In this document: positions 15,825-22,280 of the stretch, one piece after another
How the letters are laid out: each line of letters starts with the position of its first letter
Position numbering within the stretch: the stretch's first letter is position 1
Source: PNMQ01 sp964478775
Lineage (GTDB): Bacteria; Pseudomonadota; Alphaproteobacteria; Paracaedibacterales; CAIOTO01
Reading direction: 5' to 3'
DNA: 23,779 bases
NCBI GenBank assembly: GCA_964478775.1
Contig: CAYZJC010000026.1
Location: 1 to 23,779, forward strand
Notes under the pieces: generated by a model
Seen by the model: the letters and a program-made list of their open reading frames with translations, nothing else
Database searches by the model: none
What the model was told of the DNA's origin: nothing
Program-made: the position numbers and the translations under genes

Positions 15825-16721
15825 TTAAAAAGCGATGAGTGTCATCTGATAAGCATGAAGTTTTTGAAAGACCTCATCTTGCGCTAATACTTGCACACTG
15901 TTAGCTTCAATTGCAATCCAGCTGTAATAAGCTTGGTAGAGTTGTTCAATTGTGTCGGGGCCAATAGTTGGGACATCTGCCGTCATCGTTTGGGCTTTTT
16001 TTGCCATTTTAATAAGGCCGCCTGACCTTGTAGGAGGCGGAGCCACCACAGCTGAGGAGGAGGGGTCTTTGCATTTCTTAAGGCGCTGAATCAGGTTGGA
16101 AGTGCCTTCAATGCCTTCAATGCCATAGATTCTTTCATTGTCAATGATTAATGCCTGACCAATATCGTAGCGAGATAATGCATTTAAAATATTTATGCCA
16201 ATTTCAATATCGCCAGTATAATTTGAGTCTGCGTTGCCATATATGCCAGGGGCTAGGAAAGCATTTTGAATGAAAGCGTGTGCTGGTTTGAGTTGATACC
16301 CAAGTTTTTCTAATTGCTTGATAACAGCCTCAAGGAGTTGATTGTCACCTTTCACAAAGTGAACACCAATCGCCTTAATCATAGAAAGGCCATCCTTATC
16401 TAGGGATAATTCATTCAAAGAGGGACGTTTAATGCTACCAGCAAGTACAAGTGTTTTAATGTTGTTTTGCGTTAAAAAATTTAAAACGGGCGATAATGCC
16501 CCCAACTTGTTAATACAAATTTTTGATGGGTCTATATTTTGATTTAAAATATTCTTGTTGACTTGTCCTTCAAACATAATGAATGAAGTGTTGATATGAT
16601 GTTGTTGGCAATAGTTGAGCACTGCAATAGGTAGATTACCTTGTCCTGCGATGATTGCAACATTGCCAAGCTCATGATGAGGTGAGTGTTCATTGGTGTG
16701 AGGCGGTATAGAGTGTGGCAT
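15825..16721 (-). CDS. lpxI: UDP-2,3-diacylglucosamine pyrophosphatase LpxI
   Basis: A 298-residue LpxI (formerly DUF1009), the enzyme that releases UMP from UDP-2,3-diacylglucosamine to give lipid X in lipid A synthesis in bacteria that lack LpxH. Seen: N-terminal domain NVAIIAGQGNLPIAVLNYC (20-38), LVLAGSIKRPSL (91-102), the central VKGDNQLLEAVI (123-134), and the C-terminal domain LIIDNERIYGIEGIEGTSNL (191-210) ending in KMAKKAQTMTADVPTIGPDT. In most LpxI proteins I recall this last motif as QDxRxD; here it is QTMTAD, keeping only the last Asp. It overlaps the upstream pseudouridine synthase gene by 32 bp and lacks a clear ribosome site, suggesting coupling. In many alphaproteobacteria lpxI sits between lpxA and lpxB; here it is apart from them. 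A functional lpx pathway implies a lipid A-bearing outer membrane. Confidence 0.92.
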   Translation of the reverse strand: MPHSIPPHTNEHSPHHELGNVAIIAGQGNLPIAVLNYCQQHHINTSFIMFEGQVNKNILNQNIDPSKICINKLGALSPVLNFLTQNNIKTLVLAGSIKRPSLNELSLDKDGLSMIKAIGVHFVKGDNQLLEAVIKQLEKLGYQLKPAHAFIQNAFLAPGIYGNADSNYTGDIEIGINILNALSRYDIGQALIIDNERIYGIEGIEGTSNLIQRLKKCKDPSSSAVVAPPPTRSGGLIKMAKKAQTMTADVPTIGPDTIEQLYQAYYSWIAIEANSVQVLAQDEVFQKLHAYQMTLIAF

Positions 16722-17421
16722 CAGCGTTAACTTTAGTTAGGGTATCAATCATGTGTGATGGTAGCGGCGCTATGACCGTTATAGGGGCTTTTTTGCTTCC
16801 ATAGTAGGGGATTGTAACCTGTTGGGCATGTAAATGTAAATAGGGTGAAAGCCCTTCACTTTGGGAGTTCTTATTGTAGATGGCATCGCCAATAATGCCA
16901 AGATTCATTTCTGCGCAATGCACACGCAGTTGATGTGTTCTTCCTGTGATAGGATTAAGGGAAAGTAAACTAACACATTGTGATGGGCTCCAGGGAACTT
17001 CAAAAGTGCCTAGGCATTCATAGTTCGTAACCGCTTCTTGGCCATTTGGGTCAGCTTTCATCCACCAGGTATGTCGCATTTTAGATTGTTTTGCAAGTGG
17101 GATTGAAATGGTGCCATTAAGTTTACTTGGTTTATTTTCAACAATGGCAGTATAGTTTTTTAATATTTCACTGTTTTGAAATAGTTTTCCAAGGCGAATG
17201 AGGGCTTGCTTGTGACGACCTAACACAAGGCAGCCAGATGTTCCTGCATCAAGACGGTGCGCAAGTTGAGGAATATTGGGCAATCCAAAGGTTAATTCTT
17301 CAAGATAAGGGGTTAAACATGGGCCATTTCCGCGACCTTTGTGCACCGCCATAGAGCTTGGTTTGTTGATGACGAGTATGTTTGCATCTTTATATAAAAT
17401 CTCTATTTCAAATGTTTTCAT
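16690..17421 (-). CDS. RluA-family pseudouridine synthase
   Basis: A 243-residue enzyme that isomerises uridine to pseudouridine in rRNA or tRNA. Catalytic motif AHRLDAGTSGCLVLG with Asp58 (most relatives have HRLDRxTSG), NPITGRTHQLRVHCA and LGIIGDAIY are all typical. There is no N-terminal S4 domain, so it is the short RluA/TruC-like kind; the target uridine cannot be assigned. A TTG at 17472 would add 17 residues, but ATG 17421 has AAGGAA 7 nt upstream and begins at the family's usual first strand (FEIEILYKDANILVINKP). It is the first gene of a run with lpxI and the rsmB-like gene and is divergent from ldtR. Confidence 0.9.
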   Translation of the reverse strand: MKTFEIEILYKDANILVINKPSSMAVHKGRGNGPCLTPYLEELTFGLPNIPQLAHRLDAGTSGCLVLGRHKQALIRLGKLFQNSEILKNYTAIVENKPSKLNGTISIPLAKQSKMRHTWWMKADPNGQEAVTNYECLGTFEVPWSPSQCVSLLSLNPITGRTHQLRVHCAEMNLGIIGDAIYNKNSQSEGLSPYLHLHAQQVTIPYYGSKKAPITVIAPLPSHMIDTLTKVNADATLYTASHQ

Positions 17422-17715
17422 AATTCTATTCCTTATTTCTTGGCAATTGAGATATATTGTTGAAGTCTCCAACTACATGGATTTTTTTTAAATAATTTCT
17501 TGCTTTTATAGTAAATATGTTTTACTTTATATAAAATAAATGGCATTAACAAGAAAAAATCAGATTTTACTTGGTGTTGTAAAAGAAAAAACAAAAATCG
17601 ATATATTTAATAGGAATATACATGCTAATTTTTTGAATAATAATTAGAAAATTTAAAAAATTATTAACTATTTATGCTGTATAAATATATCAGGATAAGA
17701 AATTAAGTGAGGTAA
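17422..17715. other. AT-rich divergent promoter region
   Basis: This 294-bp region separates the divergent pseudouridine synthase and ldtR genes and is very AT-rich with many A and T runs. An imperfect dyad AGTAAA/TTTACT with a 5-bp spacer lies near 17511-17527. TATAAA-like hexamers occur about 30 bp before ldtR, but I cannot pick one promoter with confidence. Confidence 0.5.
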
Positions 17716-18174
17716 ATGATGAAAGAATCCTATTTTGACGTGGTTGTCATGATTGAGCGCTTACACAGATTGTTTTTAGAAGTTGTACGTGAAGAATTAG
17801 ACCGTTTGAATAAACAAGATATCACAAACGTTCAAGCTTTGATTTTATATAACATCGGCCGCAATAATCAATTGACAGTTGGTGAATTAACGAACCGTGG
17901 TTATTACCTTGGGTCAAACGTATCATACAATTTACGTAAAATGGTCAAAAATGGTTATGTAAACCAAGTTCCATCTGCGCATGACAGAAGGTCAAGCCAC
18001 GTACGTTTAGCGCCAAAAGGTCAAGAATTGTTTGCGCGCCTTGATGAGGCGTTTGCGCGTCAGACAGACGCTTATAAATCAAAACTTTCTGCACAGATTG
18101 ATTTAGATACGTTTGGCAAGAATTTGCGTGCGTTTGAAAATTTTTGGTCAAACTTTATTCATAGAATTCAATAA
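17716..18174 (+). CDS. ldtR: MarR-family regulator resembling LdtR
   Basis: A 152-residue winged-helix regulator. The stretch VVMIERLHRLFLEVVREELD, then NVQALILYNIG and LTVGELTNRGYYLGSNVSYN, is strikingly like alphaproteobacterial LdtR, which controls an L,D-transpeptidase and cell-wall/stress functions in Liberibacter and rhizobia. The recognition helix is about 67-80 (GSNVSYNLRKMVKNGYV) and the wing about 90-102 (DRRSSHVRLAPKG). Two ATGs stand in tandem (17716 and 17719); GAGG at 17709-17712 is better spaced for the second, so the true protein may be one residue shorter. No L,D-transpeptidase gene is in the window, but the next gene encodes a peptidoglycan-binding lipoprotein. The family name is from recalled sequence similarity. 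Confidence 0.85.
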   Translation: MMKESYFDVVVMIERLHRLFLEVVREELDRLNKQDITNVQALILYNIGRNNQLTVGELTNRGYYLGSNVSYNLRKMVKNGYVNQVPSAHDRRSSHVRLAPKGQELFARLDEAFARQTDAYKSKLSAQIDLDTFGKNLRAFENFWSNFIHRIQ

Positions 18175-18209
18175 AAATTGAATTTATAAATTATAATAAA
18201 CCAGAGTGG

Positions 18210-18230
18210 AATAAGGGGATTCCCTTATTT
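18210..18230 (+). terminator. Possible terminator after ldtR
   Basis: AATAAGGG (18210-18217) and CCCTTATT (18222-18229) form a perfect 8-bp stem with a 4-nt loop. The T run after it is short, so termination may be weak. It lies 36 bp after the ldtR stop and before the pal promoter. Confidence 0.5.
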
Positions 18231-18297
18231 TGCTGTGGCATTTTGTCTACAGGGGCTTTGGAATTTTGTTGATTTTGCATCAAGATCTTTTGACCTC

Positions 18298-18326
18298 TTG
18301 ACAAAAAAATGATAAGTTTATATTGT
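18298..18326 (+). promoter_or_regulatory. Strong sigma-70 promoter of the pal-like gene
   Basis: A perfect -35 TTGACA (18298-18303), a 17-bp spacer and a -10 TATTGT (18321-18326) precede the start codon by about 40 bp. AGGAA at 18356-18360 is the ribosome site. Confidence 0.7.
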
Positions 18327-18366
18327 TTTAATTGTAATTGTTTTAAACAAGAGATAGGAATTCCTT

Positions 18367-18816
18367 ATGAAAAATAAATTGATTGCGCTATCAGCTCTCG
18401 CTGTCTTGATGACAGCTTGTAGTGATAACGATGGTGTTGACGTAAACGTTAACGCAGCTCCTGGTACAGCGGGTGACTTCAAAGCAAATCACAAAGACCG
18501 TGTATTCTTTAATTTCAATGAAGCGAAATTGTCAAAGGATGCAAAAGCAATTCTTGACGACCAAGCGACATGGTTAAAGACATATTCAGGTACAAAAGCT
18601 ACCGTTCAAGGTAAGTGCGATATTCGTGGTACAGCTGAATACAACCGTGCATTGGGCGAAAAGCGTGCACATTCTGTGAAAAAAGCATTGGAAAAGCATG
18701 GTGTTGCTGCTGACCGCTTAAACACAGTATCTTTCGGTAAAGACCGTCCAGAAGTTCCTGGTGACACTGAAGCTGCACACGCACAAAACCGTGTTGCAAT
18801 CACAGTTGTTGAATAA
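18367..18816 (+). CDS. pal: Pal-like OmpA-family peptidoglycan-associated lipoprotein
   Basis: A 149-residue outer-membrane lipoprotein. Residues 1-17 are a lipoprotein signal with lipobox LMTAC (Cys18 lipidated), followed by an Asp/Asn-rich linker and an OmpA C-terminal domain (about 44-149). The domain has FFNFNEAKLSKDAKAIL, GKCDIRGTAEYNRALGEKRA with the Asp and Arg that bind diaminopimelate of peptidoglycan, VSFGKDRPEVPG and NRVAITVV. This is the Pal form of the domain (RGTxEYNxALGxRRA), so it probably belongs to the Tol-Pal system that links the outer membrane to the wall. No tolB or other tol genes are adjacent, and it is short for Pal. It has its own strong promoter and a strong terminator, so it is monocistronic and probably abundant. 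Confidence 0.85.
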   Translation: MKNKLIALSALAVLMTACSDNDGVDVNVNAAPGTAGDFKANHKDRVFFNFNEAKLSKDAKAILDDQATWLKTYSGTKATVQGKCDIRGTAEYNRALGEKRAHSVKKALEKHGVAADRLNTVSFGKDRPEVPGDTEAAHAQNRVAITVVE

Positions 18817-18842
18817 GGCTCTGTAAAGACTTTGTCAAATTT

Positions 18843-18876
18843 AAAAACTCCATCTTCACATAGATGGAGTTTTTTT
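18843..18876 (+). terminator. Rho-independent terminator of pal
   Basis: AAAAACTCCATC pairs with GATGGAGTTTTT around an 8-nt loop and is followed by a T run (18870-18876). It is a textbook intrinsic terminator 27 bp after the pal stop. The A-run on the left may let it work on the other strand too, but no gene needs it there. Confidence 0.9.
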
Positions 18877-18955
18877 AATTTTACTCTATTTAAATGTTGA
18901 TCTTTAGCCCTTGAATGTGACATAAAATGTTATGGCTATTTTGAAGGGCAATATT

Positions 18956-20212
18956 GTGTTTCACCCAGATCTGTTTTTTAAAAACAAACTTGATATTTTG
19001 TTCGATGAAAATCGTTATCGTATTTTTACCCATATTGCAAGAAATGCACACAATCCTGTTTATGCGCGTTTTCACCCTGACATGAAACTACAAGGTTTAA
19101 GTGAACCGTTTGATGTTGCAGTGTGGTGTAGTAATGACTATTTAGGGCTATCGCATCACCCACAAGTAATAGCCGCACAAGTTGAAGCGACAAAGATATA
19201 TGGCGCAGGCTCAGGTGGGACGCGTAATATCGCTGGTAGTGCGTATCTGCATCAGCAACTTGAGCAAGCCATTGCAGCGTTGCATGGCAAAGAGCGCGCC
19301 TTACTATTTAGTTCAGGCTACGTGGCCAATGAAACGACTTTGTGCACCTTGGGCGATCATATAGAAGACTTAATGTTTTTGAGTGATGAAAAAGTTCATG
19401 CATCAATCATTCAAGGTATGCGCCATAGCAAAGCAAAGCGTCAGATTTTCAAACATAATGACGTGGATGATTTAGAAAACCGCCTTAAAGCCCTACCCTT
19501 GGAACAACCCAAACTTATCGCGTTTGTTTCTGTCTATTCAATGGACGGAGATATTGCCCCCATTAAAGAAATATGTGATTTAGCAGAAAAATACAATGCG
19601 ATGACCTTCCTAGATGAAGTTCATGCGGTTGGTATGTATGGTAAGGGTGGGGCCGGTATTGCGAATATGATAGATCAGCAAGATCGTATAACCATTATTC
19701 AAGGTAATTTTTCTAAAGGCTTTGGAAGCTATGGGGGGTATATTGCTGGCAATAAGAACTGTGTAGATTTTATTCGCTCGTATGCCTCTGGCTTTATCTT
19801 CACAACGTCATTGCCGCCTTGTGTAGCTGCTTCCTCTTTAGCATCTCTTGAATTGCTGTCAAAAGATGATTCCATACAACAAAAGTTTCATCAAAACGTG
19901 CTTGTGCTTAAAACAGAACTGGCGCATGAAGGGGTTTCGTTTCTTCAAAATAATTCACACATCGTCACATGCATTGTGGGTGATGCGCAAAATTGTAAAG
20001 AAGTTTGTCATCGCTTACTCTTTGACTATTCTATTTACGTACAGCCCATTAATTACCCCACAGTGCCTAAGGGAACGGAGCGTTTGCGTATCACCATAAC
20101 CCCGCATCATACAAAGGATGACATTTCTTATTTTGCAAAGTCACTTGCAAAAGTGTTGCAGGAAGTGGTGATTCAAAATCATAATCCCCCATCTTGTCAT
20201 AAGGCTGCATAA
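18956..20212 (+). CDS. hemA: 5-aminolevulinate synthase
   Basis: PLP-dependent condensation of glycine with succinyl-CoA to 5-aminolevulinate, the first step of haem synthesis in alphaproteobacteria and mitochondria (C4 pathway). Counting from GTG 18956 (418 residues): SNDYLGLSHHPQV (60-72), GAGSGGTRNIAG (83-94), SVYSMDGDIAPI (192-203), LDEVHAVGMYGKGGAG (219-234), and the PLP lysine Lys254 in FSKGFGSYGGYIAG. FIFTTSLPP and ERLRITITPHHT are also typical. An ATG at 18932 would add 8 residues but has no ribosome site; the GTG has GAAGGG (18943-18948) at good spacing and yields an N-terminus MFHPDLFFKNKLD that fits the family. A TTGATC (18897-18902) with CATAAA (18921-18926) is a possible promoter, which would place the transcript start near the ATG and favour the GTG. 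Confidence 0.93.
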   Translation: MFHPDLFFKNKLDILFDENRYRIFTHIARNAHNPVYARFHPDMKLQGLSEPFDVAVWCSNDYLGLSHHPQVIAAQVEATKIYGAGSGGTRNIAGSAYLHQQLEQAIAALHGKERALLFSSGYVANETTLCTLGDHIEDLMFLSDEKVHASIIQGMRHSKAKRQIFKHNDVDDLENRLKALPLEQPKLIAFVSVYSMDGDIAPIKEICDLAEKYNAMTFLDEVHAVGMYGKGGAGIANMIDQQDRITIIQGNFSKGFGSYGGYIAGNKNCVDFIRSYASGFIFTTSLPPCVAASSLASLELLSKDDSIQQKFHQNVLVLKTELAHEGVSFLQNNSHIVTCIVGDAQNCKEVCHRLLFDYSIYVQPINYPTVPKGTERLRITITPHHTKDDISYFAKSLAKVLQEVVIQNHNPPSCHKAA

Positions 20213-20243
20213 AAAATGGGGGAAAGTTTTCAAAACTTCCCCC
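20211..20243 (-). terminator. Intrinsic terminator of the convergent WASP-like gene, overlapping the end of hemA
   Basis: GGGGGAAAGTTTT (20218-20230) and AAAACTTCCCCC (20232-20243) form a long stem with one bulged A and a one-base loop. On the minus strand it is followed by six T (plus-strand A run 20211-20216), which makes it a strong terminator for the gene ending at 20274. The T run touches the hemA stop codon. On the plus strand the hairpin has no T tail but could still protect the hemA mRNA end. Confidence 0.8.
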
Positions 20244-20273
20244 TAGATGATATGCTTTGTGGGCTATAACTTA

Positions 20274-21932
20274 TTAGGTCAGCCAATCATCGTTATCTGA
20301 CTCATCACCTGACTCAGCACCTGACTCATTATCTCGGTCATGACCGACTATCCCCGCTCTTCTTTCAAGCATAGCTTTTTCCATGCTAGCAAATATCCCT
20401 TCTTTGACAGGTGGTTGTTCTGCCTTAACTTCAGGATCTGGGCACTTTTTAAGTTGCCCTTGACTATTTTTTATGGCGTCTAAGAAACTTGGTTTTGAAG
20501 ACACAACATCACGTTTTTCCTCTGTCTTAACTTTAGCAGGCGGCGGAGGAGGCGGCGGTGGTGCTGCTTGATCTCTTGGAGGCGGTGGCTGCATTGATTT
20601 TCCATCATTTTGTGGAAATAGACTGTTTTCGCCTTGTCCTTCTAGCTGTTGTTTTCTAGGAGGAGGGGGGGGAGGAGGGGGAGGCGGTGCTGCTTGATCT
20701 CTTGGAGGCGGCGGCGGTGCTGCTTGGGCCGATGCACCTTCAGTAAAAAATGGAGCCCTAGGATAGCCAGTTGTAACTCCAACAAGTTCACTTAGCGGTT
20801 TTCTGCTGTCAATTTGTGTATGTTGTGCAGCTTCAGGATGTACGGCAAGTGTTCCTGCAATAATCTCTTCTAGTAGTGAATTGAGTGCCTTTTTTAGTTG
20901 CTCTACTTCGCTTTCTCTTACGGTGCTACGGTTGTTCCACAAGATTTTCTTTGCCTGCCTTAATGCTTCCATAAAGAGTGCTTTTTCATGATCTGTATTG
21001 AGGGGTAATTGACGCAGTTTTGTGCGTGTTAATAAAATTTCATACGTGGAATGTCTTTTTTCAGCTTTGTGAATTGAACTAATCACTAATTTTTTGTTCG
21101 CAACTACAACTAATTCCTTTTCTATTTCAGACTTAATCAATTGCATTTGTTCATGAGACAGTTTTTGTGCTAAATCATTTATGACTTGATCTAAGTAAAT
21201 ACCCATGCCTGAATTAGAGTTTAAATTGTCTTTTTCAAATCTTTTGAATAATCTTTGTTTGTATTTATCTATGTCAATTTGTCTTCTTGTATATGTATCA
21301 AGCCGTTCTAAAAGCTGGATAGATATTTGATTTATGTCTTCCAGGGAATTGTTATGCTTTGCAAATGCTTTTGCAAGTGTGACTTTTTCATTCTCTGACA
21401 TACCATCAACAAATATGCCACTGTCTTCAAGGTATTTATATGACTTTATTTCAACTGTAGACATGACTTGTGTGAATTGTTTTGCTTCAGTCCACCAAGC
21501 GTCAAAGTAGGCTTGTTCATTGGAGCCACTAACTTGATCAATCAACTCTCTACTTTTTTCTTTCATTTGCTGAGCTGCTTGTTTTGCACCACTTTCTATT
21601 GCTTTTCCAACTTTTGCGGCTGCTTGTTGCGCTTGTGCACAAAAGCCTAAGAAACTTTTTGTGTTATTACTATGACTTGGTGTTATAGCAAAGAAAGAGG
21701 GATGTTCTTCAGGCTTCTCTTCAGCTGGTGTATTAGCAGATACTTTGCAAGATTTTGCCATTTCTCTGATTTTTTCACTTTCAGCTGTATGCCAAGCATT
21801 GTATGACATGCCATTTAAGAGGGGAATTGCGTGTTCTGCATTACTTTGAACTGTTTGTGTATCTGAAGAAAACCAACTCATACCATTTACACAGCTGCAA
21901 CTTAACAGCAAGGCTAAACATATTTTTCTCAT
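20274..21932 (-). CDS. Secreted WASP/RickA-like protein: poly-proline, WH2-like, central and acidic motifs
   Basis: A 552-residue protein that I do not know by name. Order of parts: N-terminal signal sequence 1-17 (MRKICLALLLSCSCVNG; Cys12 or Cys14 might be lipidated instead); a helical middle of about 95-365, Gln/Ala/Lys-rich with coiled-coil potential; proline tracts 405-425 and 449-465, in which PPPPRDQAAPPPPPPPP occurs twice; a WH2-like actin-binding motif SFLDAIKNSQGQLKKCP (482-498, with Leu484, Ile487 and the LKK at 494-496; one residue longer than usual between Ile and Leu); a C-like amphipathic helix IFASMEKAMLERRAGI (513-528); and an acidic tail ending ESDNDDWLT with Trp550. This is the P-W-C-A order of Arp2/3 activators (WASP, WAVE, Rickettsia RickA). 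By analogy it could drive host actin polymerisation. AAGGAG lies 7 nt before ATG 21932. It is monocistronic with its own terminator. Function is inferred from motif order alone. Confidence 0.8.
   Translation of the reverse strand: MRKICLALLLSCSCVNGMSWFSSDTQTVQSNAEHAIPLLNGMSYNAWHTAESEKIREMAKSCKVSANTPAEEKPEEHPSFFAITPSHSNNTKSFLGFCAQAQQAAAKVGKAIESGAKQAAQQMKEKSRELIDQVSGSNEQAYFDAWWTEAKQFTQVMSTVEIKSYKYLEDSGIFVDGMSENEKVTLAKAFAKHNNSLEDINQISIQLLERLDTYTRRQIDIDKYKQRLFKRFEKDNLNSNSGMGIYLDQVINDLAQKLSHEQMQLIKSEIEKELVVVANKKLVISSIHKAEKRHSTYEILLTRTKLRQLPLNTDHEKALFMEALRQAKKILWNNRSTVRESEVEQLKKALNSLLEEIIAGTLAVHPEAAQHTQIDSRKPLSELVGVTTGYPRAPFFTEGASAQAAPPPPPRDQAAPPPPPPPPPPRKQQLEGQGENSLFPQNDGKSMQPPPPRDQAAPPPPPPPPAKVKTEEKRDVVSSKPSFLDAIKNSQGQLKKCPDPEVKAEQPPVKEGIFASMEKAMLERRAGIVGHDRDNESGAESGDESDNDDWLT
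20561..20711. repeat. In-frame 25-bp direct repeat and homopolymer tract in the proline region
   Basis: The 25 bases at 20561-20585 recur exactly at 20687-20711, 126 bp (42 codons) apart, and encode the repeated proline/RDQAA block. A third, shorter copy starts near 20711. Between them lies a run of eight G (20665-20672; C8 in the coding strand). Both are prone to slippage and could change proline-tract length or frame. Confidence 0.8.
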
Positions 21933-22120
21933 TACTCTACTCCTTGAATTTGGAAAAATAACTTTTCTTAATTATCTCGTATTAAGATTAATATTTACTT
22001 AATGATGTACGTCATATGATCTTGAGAGGTAAACTTCTTTGCCTGGAACAGGCGCGTGAGATTTTATCATAAAAACCGACACTTCCTTTCCAGTTCACAC
22101 TTACATGATCTAAAAATAAC

Positions 22121-22149
22121 TTGCGTCCTGTTGCGCTTTTCGGTATTCT
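22121..22149 (+). promoter_or_regulatory. Candidate promoter of tRNA-Ala
   Basis: TTGCGT (22121-22126), a 17-bp spacer and TATTCT (22144-22149) end 15 bp before the first base of the tRNA, giving a short leader as is usual for tRNA genes. Confidence 0.55.
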
Positions 22150-22164
22150 ATTTTTATTGATTAT

Positions 22165-22240
22165 GGGGTCGTAGCTCAGTTGGTAGAGCGCTACAATGGC
22201 ATTGTAGAGGTCAGGGGTTCGATTCCCCTCGGCTCCACCA
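22165..22240 (+). tRNA. tRNA-Ala (anticodon GGC)
   Basis: A 76-nt tRNA with the CCA encoded (22238-22240). Acceptor stem GGGGTCG pairs with CGGCTCC and includes the G3-U70 wobble that marks alanine tRNAs. D arm GCTC...GAGC, anticodon stem CTACA/TGTAG with loop ATGGCAT, so the anticodon is GGC (reads GCC, and GCU poorly). The T arm is GGGGTTCGATTCCCC. It stands alone, 41 bp before the ABC transporter gene. Confidence 0.97.
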
Positions 22241-22280
22241 CAAAAGATCATATTTTTCTTTCTATTGTGTTTGTAAAACA

